The notes under the pieces were generated by a model. It did no database searches, was not told the DNA's origin, and saw only the letters and a list, made by a program, of their open reading frames with translations. Of a stretch of 5,252 nucleotides of DNA, positions 1 through 5,252 are shown in pieces. The DNA comes from an archaeon. GTDB taxonomy: Archaea > Undinarchaeota > Undinarchaeia > Undinarchaeales > JALTGF01. Location of the stretch: positions 1-5,252 of the forward strand of contig JALTGF010000017.1 of the NCBI GenBank assembly GCA_027077325.1, written 5' to 3'. Each line of letters opens with the position of its first letter. Within the stretch, counting starts at the first letter, position 1. The position numbers and the translations under genes are program-made.

Positions 1-1311
1 TTCAGTTCTCTTTCTGACTCTTGGCCCCAAATGAGCCATTTCTGCGATTCCCGCAGCATTATCGGCAACAGGACCATAGGTATCTGTTGCTAACGTGATG
101 CCTAATGTTGAAAGCATACCAACAGCCGAAATTGCAATTCCGTAAATTCCAGCGAAATAATACGCAAGCAATATTGCAGTACCAACTGCAAGAACAGGGA
201 TTACTGTTGAGAGCATTCCAACTGAAAGTCCCGTAATTAAGTCAGTTGCTGCACCAGTTTCAGCAGATTTTGCAATTGTTTGAGTTGGCTTGTAGCTGTC
301 TGAGGTATAATACTCAGTTGAAAGCCCAATTACAATCCCAGTTATAAGACCTGAGAGCATTGCCCAAAAGATACTAAGACTTCCAAAGAAGTAATAAATT
401 AGGAAAAACGAAGAAGCACCCATGATTATTGCACTTGAAAATATGCCATTGTTTAAAATCTTTGAGGGATTTCTGCCTTTTGAAAAGTGAATTATAAAGC
501 TCCCAATAATTGCGGAAAGTATTCCAATACCAGAAAGTGCCAGCGGAAGTGAAATTGCCAGATTTGGAGCAAGCACCTTTCCTGCAACAGACATCCCTAT
601 TGCACCAAGGGCCATTGTGGCAATTATTGAATCAACATAACTTTCAAACAGGTCGGCACCCATTCCTGCAACATCGCCAACATTGTCGCCAACATTATCA
701 GCAATTACTGCAGGATTTCTTGGGTCATCCTCAGGGATTCCCGCCTCAATTTTTCCAACTAAGTCTGCCCCAACATCTGCTGATTTTGTGTAAATTCCTC
801 CACCAACCCTTGCAAAGAGTGCAATTGAACTTGCACCAAAACCAAAACCAAACAAGATAGAGGTATCTTTTAATAACAGGTAAAGTGCACTAACACCGAG
901 AAGACCAAGGCCAACAACAGACATTCCCATTACAGCACCGCTTGAAAACGCAACCATTAACCCTTCCTTAATACTTTTTTTAGCCAAATTTGCAGTTTTT
1001 GAATTAGAGGTAGTTGCAATCCTCATGCCAATATTTCCTGCAAGCGCCGAAAGAAATGCACCAACCAAAAAGGCAACAGCAGTAAGTTGATTGATTACAA
1101 AGTATAAAATGATGCTAACACTGATTGCAAACACAATTAAAGTCCGGTATTCCTTGTCTAAAAATGCCATTGCGCCCTCGTGGATGTGATTTGAGATTTC
1201 TTGCATGAGGGGAGTTCCAGAATTCACTTTCTTTACTTTGAATAACATATAAACAGCAAAAAGCAAAGCTAATACTGCGGTTCCAAGTGCAAAGTAGATT
1301 GTGTTTAGCAT
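1..1311 (-). CDS. hppA: Membrane-bound ion-translocating pyrophosphatase, partial (C-terminus beyond the left edge)
   Basis: An integral membrane enzyme that hydrolyses cytoplasmic pyrophosphate and pumps Na+ and/or H+ outward. The frame is open from ATG 1311 to base 1: 437 of the roughly 650-700 residues usual for the family. Visible family motifs are the RVGGG turn (R168), the DVGADLVGK pyrophosphate/Mg site (D179, D183, K187), EDD at 194-196, the DNVGDNVGD block (D205, D209, D213), GADLFESY (D220, E223), and the second metal site TDTYGPVADN (D410, D417). Their spacing matches that of plant and Thermotoga enzymes, so the catalytic part seen is intact. E223 sits where Thermotoga Na+-pumping enzymes carry their gate glutamate; the plant-type GSDLFGSYAE pattern is absent, so Na+ transport is favoured but not proven. 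The residue that separates K+-dependent from K+-independent enzymes lies just outside the window. The start is supported by a GTGAT ribosome-binding match 5 bases upstream. The gene is divergent from the plus-strand gene at 1426. Confidence 0.97.
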   Translation of the reverse strand, partial: MLNTIYFALGTAVLALLFAVYMLFKVKKVNSGTPLMQEISNHIHEGAMAFLDKEYRTLIVFAISVSIILYFVINQLTAVAFLVGAFLSALAGNIGMRIATTSNSKTANLAKKSIKEGLMVAFSSGAVMGMSVVGLGLLGVSALYLLLKDTSILFGFGFGASSIALFARVGGGIYTKSADVGADLVGKIEAGIPEDDPRNPAVIADNVGDNVGDVAGMGADLFESYVDSIIATMALGAIGMSVAGKVLAPNLAISLPLALSGIGILSAIIGSFIIHFSKGRNPSKILNNGIFSSAIIMGASSFFLIYYFFGSLSIFWAMLSGLITGIVIGLSTEYYTSDSYKPTQTIAKSAETGAATDLITGLSVGMLSTVIPVLAVGTAILLAYYFAGIYGIAISAVGMLSTLGITLATDTYGPVADNAAGIAEMAHLGPRVRKRTE

Positions 1312-1316
1312 TTCAC

Positions 1317-1321
1317 ATCAC
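1317..1321 (-). promoter_or_regulatory. Ribosome binding site of hppA
   Basis: Read on the minus strand, GTGAT matches the archaeal anti-Shine-Dalgarno core (GGTGATC) and ends 5 bases before ATG 1311. It supports that ATG as the hppA start. Confidence 0.55.
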
Positions 1322-1334
1322 TCAATTAACTGAG
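1321..1334. promoter_or_regulatory. Imperfect palindrome between hppA promoter and start; possible operator
   Basis: CTCAATTAACTGAG reads as CTCA-N-TTAA-N-TGAG, with 6 of 7 base pairs symmetric and no loop, so it suits a dimeric DNA-binding protein better than an RNA hairpin. It lies just downstream of the predicted hppA transcription start and touches the ribosome binding site. It is short and in AT-rich DNA, so chance is a real alternative. Confidence 0.25.
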
Positions 1335-1341
1335 ATAATGA

Positions 1342-1369
1342 CTTTTATACATATTATATAATATATAAA
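1342..1369 (-). promoter_or_regulatory. Promoter of hppA (archaeal TATA region)
   Basis: The minus strand contains TTTATATA at 1369-1362, the archaeal TATA consensus, and a second candidate, TATAAAAG, at 1349-1342. From the first box, transcription would begin near 1339 and give a leader of about 28 bases that includes the GTGAT ribosome binding site. From the second it would begin near 1319 and give an almost leaderless message. The retained ribosome binding site favours the first. No convincing purine-rich BRE precedes it (TTACC), so exact placement is inferred. Confidence 0.55.
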
Positions 1370-1386
1370 GGTAACGGTTTGATTTT

Positions 1387-1400
1387 GGAAATATTTATTA
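1387..1400 (+). promoter_or_regulatory. BRE/TATA promoter of the plus-strand gene, leaderless type
   Basis: GGAAAT at 1387-1392 fits the archaeal BRE pattern RNWAAW and runs into the TATA-like TATTTATTA at 1392-1400. The usual distance of about 25 bases puts the transcription start at roughly 1420-1426, at the ATG itself. No Shine-Dalgarno sequence precedes that ATG, which agrees with a leaderless transcript. Confidence 0.5.
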
Positions 1401-1425
1401 ATCATAGAAAGTAGTTGTAGTGTTG

Positions 1426-1860
1426 ATGAAACAGGTATTTACAGGAGAATTTGAAAAATTTGATGAAAAGAGCAAGGAGTTCATCAAAGAGTGGGTTAAA
1501 AAACTTGCGCCCGTATTAGATTCTTCGGCTCAGAAAAAACTTGGGGCGTATGCCATTAAAGCCTATTATTTCGGAGAAGATTACAAAGAAAAAATTAAGG
1601 AAGATATGGAATTTTTTAAAAAAATGTTTAATGACTACGGCGTCAATAATAGCAAAGAATTAATGAAAAAAGTTGTTAAGCGGTATGGGGCAACAGCAAT
1701 GGATTTATTCCCACAAGCAATAATTTTAGATTGGCATAAAACAGATGAGAAAACATTAGTTTTTATTATTTTAAGTATTTCAATTCCTGAAGGTGTAGAG
1801 CTGACATTTTATAACCCTGATGCAGCTGTTTCAATGGTTTACATTGGAGAAAAAAGTTAA
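1426..1860 (+). CDS. Uncharacterised 144-residue protein, helical N-terminal half and beta-rich C-terminal half
   Basis: I do not recognise this protein. From ATG 1426 it is 144 residues, with no signal peptide, membrane segment or cysteine, so it is probably soluble and cytoplasmic. Residues 10-90 are charged and look helical, rich in Lys/Glu with aromatics at regular intervals (F12, F19, W23, then the YAIKAYYFGEDY stretch at 42-53). Residues 97-140 read as alternating hydrophobic strands: AIILDWH at 98-104, LVFIILSISI at 111-120, VELTFYN at 124-130 and VSMVYIG at 135-141. This alpha-then-beta layout suggests one small domain, possibly ligand binding, but no motif names it. GTG 1420 and TTG 1423 are in frame just upstream; ATG 1426 is preferred because the BRE/TATA element predicts a transcript starting at or just before it. 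The gene stands alone on this strand, divergent from hppA, and its stop overlaps the stop of the PIN gene. Confidence 0.8.
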   Translation: MKQVFTGEFEKFDEKSKEFIKEWVKKLAPVLDSSAQKKLGAYAIKAYYFGEDYKEKIKEDMEFFKKMFNDYGVNNSKELMKKVVKRYGATAMDLFPQAIILDWHKTDEKTLVFIILSISIPEGVELTFYNPDAAVSMVYIGEKS

Positions 1861-1873
1861 GGAGGTCTTTTTT
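1850..1873. terminator. Bidirectional terminator across the convergent gene ends
   Basis: AAAAAAG (1850-1856) and CTTTTTT (1867-1873) form a perfect 7-base inverted repeat around a 10-base loop containing both stop codons. Each strand therefore meets six T residues within a few bases of its own stop: 1868-1873 for the plus gene and 1855-1850 for the minus operon. Archaeal RNA polymerase terminates at oligo-T tracts in the non-template strand, so this one element could serve both directions. The stem is A/T only apart from one G-C pair, so the T tracts probably matter more than the hairpin. Confidence 0.55.
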
Positions 1874-2246
1874 GTTTGAAATACTTCTCACTCACATAAA
1901 CAACTTTTATTCCGCGCTTTTTTGCACGGTCCCTTAACCCGCGATCATTTGTGCAAATCCACGCGCCAATTTTTTCAGCATAGTTAAGCAACGAAGTGTC
2001 AACGGTCTTTGAAGTTTTTTTAACTTTAGTAACTTTCACTTTATCAAATTGTTTTAATGCAACATTTGCAGCAGTTTTTGTTTTTCCTTTCCCTTTTTCT
2101 GCAATTGTCTTAAGTTCTTTTTCAACAAAATTTGGCACAATAAACTGCGGCAGGCCTACAAACTTGTCTAACAACTCAAAAACATTTTGCTTTCCTTTCC
2201 CGTGAATAATCAACGCGCTTGTGTCAAGAACAACCTTTTGTTTCAT
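1857..2246 (-). CDS. PIN-domain ribonuclease, Fcf1/Utp23-like (archaeal rRNA-processing type)
   Basis: A 129-residue single PIN domain, a metal-dependent endoribonuclease fold. From ATG 2246 the acidic site is intact: D8 in VVLDTSALI, E42/E44 in VPNFVEKEL, D83 in TVDTSLLNYA, and D101 with D106 in CTNDRGLRDRA. The closing part, a TND motif followed by LRDRAKKRGIKVVYV, is typical of the archaeal Fcf1-like group linked to rRNA maturation rather than of most VapC toxins. The protein is strongly basic (many Lys, including 51-57 and 69-80), which fits RNA binding. The frame extends upstream to 2282, but those 12 residues lie inside the preceding gene; ATG 2246 comes 2 bases after that gene's TAG and places the first strand at the N-terminus as usual. 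No clear ribosome binding site is seen, so translation may be coupled to the zinc-ribbon gene. A stand-alone toxin is possible but no antitoxin gene adjoins it. Confidence 0.88.
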   Translation of the reverse strand: MKQKVVLDTSALIIHGKGKQNVFELLDKFVGLPQFIVPNFVEKELKTIAEKGKGKTKTAANVALKQFDKVKVTKVKKTSKTVDTSLLNYAEKIGAWICTNDRGLRDRAKKRGIKVVYVSEKYFKQKRPP

Positions 2247-2248
2247 AA

Positions 2249-3028
2249 CTAGGAACATCCAATAATTTCCACATTTGAACACATTCCATTATAGCACTTG
2301 TCAAAAGTACAGTTGTTATAATCATTACAATCTGCATTTGTAGTACATTCAGGTGTCTTGTTTATATCCCCAAACCAGATTTTGTAGTAATCAAAGTTAT
2401 AGTCCTTGCGTGACGGATTTTTCCATGACGCGTTTATGAATTCCCCATTTGAGTTATATCCGCGTATATCTGTTTTTTGAATATCTGGAAAAACCAAAAA
2501 CATAACTCCTGCAAGATAGGTTGATTCAGATGAAGGATCTACTTTTGTAGTTCGATAAGTTAGATAGCCAGTGTCACCCCCAATCGTAACTGATAGTATC
2601 CTGGATGATTGATTGCCAAAGGTGCTAATTGGATGAGAGTTAAGATAATCATCTATTTTTTCAACCGGAGTTTTTTCTGGCTTGGGCTGTACTGTAGTAT
2701 TAGTTTGATTGACTTGACTTTGATTTGCAGTAATATTACTGGAGGTATTGTTAGCAAGTTGCGTATGCTTTGACTGAGTAAATAAGTTAAAAGTTATTCC
2801 GTGATCAATAAGACCTGTTCCACTGAATATGAACACTGTCCCGGCCACGATTAAGATTATAGAAAACAGGACACCAAACATAATTAGCATTTTTTGCTCA
2901 TGAAAAGTCATTGGAGAAACTTCCTTAACTTTTATGGCTTTATGATTATCTAAAGGGCTTCCACAGTAAGGGCAAACTTTTTCAGAATCGCCAACAATTT
3001 TTCCACAGTTACTGCACACTCGTGTCAT
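2249..3028 (-). CDS. Membrane-anchored zinc-ribbon protein with glycosylation-prone stalk and six-cysteine tail
   Basis: This 259-residue protein has no functional name I can support. Residues 5-23 form a zinc ribbon (CxxC at 5-8 and 19-22). A Lys-rich stretch (30-46) precedes one membrane helix at about 47-69. Positive charge before the helix predicts a cytoplasmic ribbon and an external C-terminus. Residues 93-112 are a Asn/Thr/Gln-rich stalk with six overlapping N-X-S/T sequons, followed by a Pro/Lys hinge. Residues 123-225 are an unrecognised domain of mixed helix and strand. The tail 228-258 has six cysteines (228, 234, 240, 245, 250, 258) in a CTTNADC...CTFDKC.NGMC pattern, common in secreted prokaryotic proteins and likely disulfide-bonded. 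Four further sequons lie at N139, N199, N223 and N239. The gene starts 18 bases after the ABC ATPase and ends 2 bases before the PIN gene. No ribosome binding site is evident. A sensor or surface role is inference only. Confidence 0.88.
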   Translation of the reverse strand: MTRVCSNCGKIVGDSEKVCPYCGSPLDNHKAIKVKEVSPMTFHEQKMLIMFGVLFSIILIVAGTVFIFSGTGLIDHGITFNLFTQSKHTQLANNTSSNITANQSQVNQTNTTVQPKPEKTPVEKIDDYLNSHPISTFGNQSSRILSVTIGGDTGYLTYRTTKVDPSSESTYLAGVMFLVFPDIQKTDIRGYNSNGEFINASWKNPSRKDYNFDYYKIWFGDINKTPECTTNADCNDYNNCTFDKCYNGMCSNVEIIGCS

Positions 3029-3046
3029 AATAATATAAAGTAAAGC

Positions 3047-3059
3047 TTATACTTTTAAT
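3047..3059 (-). promoter_or_regulatory. Possible TATA element for the zinc-ribbon/PIN pair
   Basis: The minus strand reads TTAAAAGTATAAG here, centred about 25 bases upstream of ATG 3028, the spacing expected for a leaderless archaeal transcript, and the zinc-ribbon gene has no ribosome binding site. The match to the consensus is loose and it overlaps the 3' end of the ATPase gene, so read-through from the transporter operon is an equal alternative. Confidence 0.25.
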
Positions 3060-4165
3060 ATTTTTGTAATTGGAACTGTAATTAAGATTTCAGTTTCTTC
3101 CGGGAATATGCTGTATTTTGAAATATAAACAAAAACTTTATCGCCCTCTTTTAGTTTTTGTTCTGAAACTTCTGCTTTTGGCCTTGCTGAAATTAGGGAC
3201 ACACCATGACCTAAACTTACTTTTATCCTAACCATTGGGCCAAGCAAAACCATATTTAAGATTTTTCCAGTCGTGATTTCTTCTGATTTCAATTTTTTAA
3301 TTGATTTTTCTACAACAATGTTTTCTGGACGGATTAGAACTTTCACAGGATCATCTTCATTAAATTTTGAGCCAGGCGGAAGTTCAAGCGGGATTAGCCC
3401 AAGAGGGACTTTTCCATTTTCAACCCTGGACTTAATTACATTTACCGTTCCAATAAAGGATGCAACAAATTCTGTCTTGGGGTAATCATAAATTTCTTCA
3501 GGCGTTCCAATGTGCTCCACCTTTCCAGAGTTCATTACAACAATTCGGTCTCCAAGTTCAAATGCTTCTTCCTGATCGTGAGTTACAAATATCGTTGTAA
3601 TCCCAAATTTTTGCTGAATTTCTTTTAGGTCTGACCTTAATTTTTGTCGAGTTTTAATATCCAATGCACTGAAAGGCTCATCTAAAAGTAAAAGATGTGG
3701 CTTTAAAACAAGGGCTCTTGCAAGTGCAACCCTTTGCTGTTGCCCTCCAGACAAGGAGTTTGGCATCCTGCTTTCAAAACCACTAAGACCTACCATATCA
3801 AGAATTTCACTCACCTGCTTTACAATTTGATATTTTGGAACGCCTTTTACCTTTAACCCAAAACCTACATTTTGGCTAACAGTCATATGCTTAAATAAAG
3901 AAGGTTCCTGAAAAACAACACCAAGATCCCTTTTTCTTGGCGGTAGCCCACTCACGTTTTGACCATAAAATAATACATCTCCCGAATCTTGCTCATCTAG
4001 CCCAGCAAGGATTCTGAGTAAAGTAGTTTTTCCGCATCCACTTGGACCAAGGATAACCAAAAATTCACCTTCCCAAACATTAAAAGAAACATTATTAAGT
4101 ATTTTAGACCCTCCATAACTCTTGGAGATTTCTCTTAATGAAACTGCAATTTTATTTCCTTTCAT
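3047..4165 (-). CDS. ABC transporter ATPase, sulfate/molybdate/tungstate class (CysA/WtpC/ModC-like)
   Basis: The 372-residue energy-coupling subunit of an oxyanion importer; as a dimer on the inner face of the membrane it hydrolyses ATP to drive the permease. All nucleotide-binding elements are present: Walker A GPSGCGKT (40-47), Q-loop Q86 in VVFQEP, signature LSGGQ (138-142), Walker B LLLLDE (158-163), D-loop SALD (166-169) and switch H196 in THDQEEA. The C-terminal third (about 240-372) is the TOBE-type regulatory/substrate-sensing region of this class, with RPENIVV at its centre. The junction EEIYDYPKTEFVASFIGTVN resembles CysA more than ModC, which is why sulfate or thiosulfate is considered; the cargo is not settled. 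ATG 4165 overlaps the permease stop (ATGA) and has a strong ribosome binding site 5-6 bases upstream. Length is normal for the family. Confidence 0.95.
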   Translation of the reverse strand: MKGNKIAVSLREISKSYGGSKILNNVSFNVWEGEFLVILGPSGCGKTTLLRILAGLDEQDSGDVLFYGQNVSGLPPRKRDLGVVFQEPSLFKHMTVSQNVGFGLKVKGVPKYQIVKQVSEILDMVGLSGFESRMPNSLSGGQQQRVALARALVLKPHLLLLDEPFSALDIKTRQKLRSDLKEIQQKFGITTIFVTHDQEEAFELGDRIVVMNSGKVEHIGTPEEIYDYPKTEFVASFIGTVNVIKSRVENGKVPLGLIPLELPPGSKFNEDDPVKVLIRPENIVVEKSIKKLKSEEITTGKILNMVLLGPMVRIKVSLGHGVSLISARPKAEVSEQKLKEGDKVFVYISKYSIFPEETEILITVPITKILKV

Positions 4166-4995
4166 TCAGACTCACCCATGAAATATTTTAACCCGTACAA
4201 GATTGAAAACGACAAAACTGCAAGTACAACTGCAACTGCACTTGCACCCTGAATGTCTCCGGTATTAAACCTTGAAAAAATGTAAAGAGGCGCGGTCTGA
4301 GTTCTCATCGCAAGATTTCCTGAAACCATAATTGTTGCCCCAAACTCGCCAAGTGACCTAGCAAATGTTAGGATGGAACCTGCAAGCAAGCCATCTTTTA
4401 TTGATGGTAGAGTGACATAGATGAATGTTTGAAAACCAGATGCACCAAGTGTCCTTGCAACTTCTTCATACTTTTTCTCTAGCCGCTCAAGCACTGCTGA
4501 AACAGAACGAACAACAAAGGGGAATGTTATGAATATGTGTGCAAGCAAAATACCAGGAAATGCAAACATTAAAGTTATGCCCCGCTCAGAAAAGTATTTT
4601 CCAAATAAGCCAGCTGGACCATATAAAAGAAGTAAGGTAAAACCCGCAACAGCAGTTGGAACTGCAATTGGCAGGTCAACAAAAGCATCTAGTGCTTTCT
4701 TTCCAGGAAAATCATACTTTGTTAATACATGTGCAACAATTGTCCCAATTGCTACATTGCACAGCGTTGCAGAAAAAGCAACAATCAGACTGAATTTTAG
4801 TGAAAAAAGCGCAGCTGGGCTAGTTATCTTTGAGATAAAACCAAGAAGACCACCTTGAGAAGAATAAACAAACATCGAACTTAGGGGGAATAAAATTAAA
4901 AGCAGAAAAAAACCAGTAACTAGGCCAACAAGCGAGTATTTTATCGCGTGATCTATTACTTTGTAGGGGATTAACCCATTCTTAAATTCTTTCAT
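4162..4995 (-). CDS. ABC transporter permease, sulfate/molybdate/tungstate class (CysT/WtpB/ModB-like)
   Basis: The 277-residue membrane channel of the oxyanion importer. It shows about six hydrophobic helices (roughly 20-44, 66-91, 103-125, 142-165, 201-222 and 247-270). The cytoplasmic coupling loop is clear at 177-197: EEVARTLGAS, then F and a closing LP, the EAA-type motif that docks on the ATPase. Family hallmarks include DLPIAVPTAVAG (107-118) followed by LLYGPAG, TFPFVVRSV (157-165) and FARSLGEFGAT (211-221). These are shared by CysT, CysW and the archaeal WtpB/ModB permeases; the LYGP segment is CysT-like. Only one permease gene lies between the binding protein and the ATPase, so a homodimeric channel is expected, as in ModB/WtpB and unlike the usual CysT-CysW pair. 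The start overlaps the binding-protein stop (ATGA) and the stop overlaps the ATPase start, indicating coupled translation. Confidence 0.94.
   Translation of the reverse strand: MKEFKNGLIPYKVIDHAIKYSLVGLVTGFFLLLILFPLSSMFVYSSQGGLLGFISKITSPAALFSLKFSLIVAFSATLCNVAIGTIVAHVLTKYDFPGKKALDAFVDLPIAVPTAVAGFTLLLLYGPAGLFGKYFSERGITLMFAFPGILLAHIFITFPFVVRSVSAVLERLEKKYEEVARTLGASGFQTFIYVTLPSIKDGLLAGSILTFARSLGEFGATIMVSGNLAMRTQTAPLYIFSRFNTGDIQGASAVAVVLAVLSFSILYGLKYFMGESE
4171..4177 (-). promoter_or_regulatory. Ribosome binding site of the ABC ATPase
   Basis: GGGTGAG on the minus strand, inside the last codons of the permease gene, matches the archaeal Shine-Dalgarno core GGTGA and ends 5 bases before ATG 4165. 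It is the clearest such site in the window and fixes the ATPase start. Confidence 0.7.
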
Positions 4996-5252
4996 TTTTC
5001 AGACTGCACTTTCGACCAGACATTATCAATTATGTCAGATTTTGCAGTTTCCCATCCTCCAAGATAATCTATTGTTAAGGGGTAGTTTATATACTTAAAC
5101 TCTTTGTGCATTGAGTTTATATTTCCATTTACAGACCGAAAACCATTGTCTGCAAAAGTTTCTTGTGCTTTTTTTGAAAAAAGAAACATTACAAAACTAT
5201 TTATTAGGCTTGTTTCATTGGCATTTACATTTGAGTCTATAATTACAACTGG
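4992..5252 (-). CDS. Oxyanion ABC transporter solute-binding protein, C-terminal 86 residues only
   Basis: The C-terminal end of an extracytoplasmic binding protein that delivers the anion to the permease encoded next; the 5' part, including any signal peptide and most of the ligand site, lies past the right edge. The visible part begins PVVIIDSNVNANE and continues into FLFSKKAQETFADNGFRSVN (window residues 23-42), the helix-turn pattern found near the end of sulfate- and molybdate/tungstate-binding proteins. It closes with LTIDYLGGWETAK (59-71) and NVWSKVQ near the terminus, a segment that in sulfate-binding proteins reads F/LTIDDxGGW...VFDxI. That favours the sulfate/thiosulfate branch, but the residues that choose the ligand are not visible. 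The frame runs without a stop to the window edge, so an internal ATG at 5189 is not the real start. Its TGA overlaps the permease ATG. Confidence 0.88.
   Translation of the reverse strand, partial: PVVIIDSNVNANETSLINSFVMFLFSKKAQETFADNGFRSVNGNINSMHKEFKYINYPLTIDYLGGWETAKSDIIDNVWSKVQSEK

Noticed and set aside
510..860. Open frame of 116 codons on the plus strand, rich in Gln, Leu and His
   Set aside because: It lies wholly antisense to the conserved core of hppA; its skewed composition is what the reverse reading of that gene gives.
1861..1866. GGAGGT, a perfect bacterial Shine-Dalgarno sequence just after the plus-strand gene
   Set aside because: No gene follows on the plus strand. The bases encode the Pro-Pro end of the PIN protein and form the terminator loop.
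1996..2205. Open frame of 69 codons on the plus strand
   Set aside because: Antisense to the PIN catalytic domain; hydrophobic content reflects the complement of Lys-rich codons.
1857..2246. PIN gene as the toxin of a VapBC toxin-antitoxin pair
   Set aside because: The gene before it encodes a 259-residue membrane protein, not a small DNA-binding antitoxin, and the C-terminal motifs look Fcf1-like.
2247..2282. Longer PIN start giving 12 extra residues
   Set aside because: It would overlap the zinc-ribbon gene by over 30 bases, has no ribosome binding site and adds a tail before the first strand not expected in this family.
1857..3028. Zinc ribbon plus PIN as a split Nob1 ribosome-maturation nuclease
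   Set aside because: Nob1 joins PIN and ribbon in one soluble protein. Here the ribbon is at the N-terminus of a membrane protein with a large external part, so equivalence is not supported.
3273..3485. Open frame of 70 codons on the plus strand
   Set aside because: Antisense to the TOBE-type region of the ABC ATPase and without independent support.
4529..4858. Open frame of 109 codons on the plus strand
   Set aside because: It is antisense to the permease, whose motifs and coupling loop run through the same bases. No promoter or ribosome binding site supports it.
1..5252. tRNA, rRNA, CRISPR arrays, insertion sequences or long direct repeats
   Set aside because: I read both strands and saw no cloverleaf, regularly spaced repeat, transposase motif or terminal inverted repeat. 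Coding density leaves little room outside 1312-1425.

Overview
The window is AT-rich and looks archaeal. The evidence is TATA/BRE-like elements placed for leaderless or short-leader transcripts, a GGTGA-type ribosome binding site, a PIN protein of the Fcf1-like archaeal kind, a zinc-ribbon membrane protein with a dense block of N-glycosylation sequons, and oligo-T terminators. The lineage cannot be fixed from sequence alone. A small-genome DPANN-type or other uncultured archaeon is a guess, not a result.

Layout from left to right. Positions 1-1311 (minus) hold the N-terminal 437 residues of a membrane-bound ion-pumping pyrophosphatase (hppA); its 3' end lies beyond the left edge. Positions 1312-1425 are a divergent promoter region, with a TATA box facing each way. 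Positions 1426-1860 (plus) encode a 144-residue protein I do not recognise. Its stop codon overlaps, tail to tail, the stop of a minus-strand run of five genes that fills the rest of the window. In transcription order that run is: the C-terminus of a solute-binding protein (5252-4992), a single ABC permease (4995-4162), its ATPase (4165-3047), a membrane-anchored zinc-ribbon protein (3028-2249) and a PIN-domain nuclease (2246-1857).

The first three genes of the run are joined by ATGA start/stop overlaps and form an oxyanion importer of the sulfate/thiosulfate/molybdate/tungstate class. The binding-protein tail and the ATPase C-terminal region look closest to the sulfate (Cys) branch. There is one permease gene, so the channel is probably a homodimer. 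The zinc-ribbon gene follows after 18 bases and the PIN gene 2 bases after that, so these two are probably co-translated and may share the transporter transcript or have their own promoter.

Most of the window is ordinary core and transport metabolism. The parts that deserve a second look are the zinc-ribbon/sequon-stalk/six-cysteine protein and its tight coupling to the PIN gene, the unrecognised plus-strand gene, a compact two-way terminator built into the overlapping gene ends, and two acidic residues one helical turn apart in the ion-gate helix of the pyrophosphatase.
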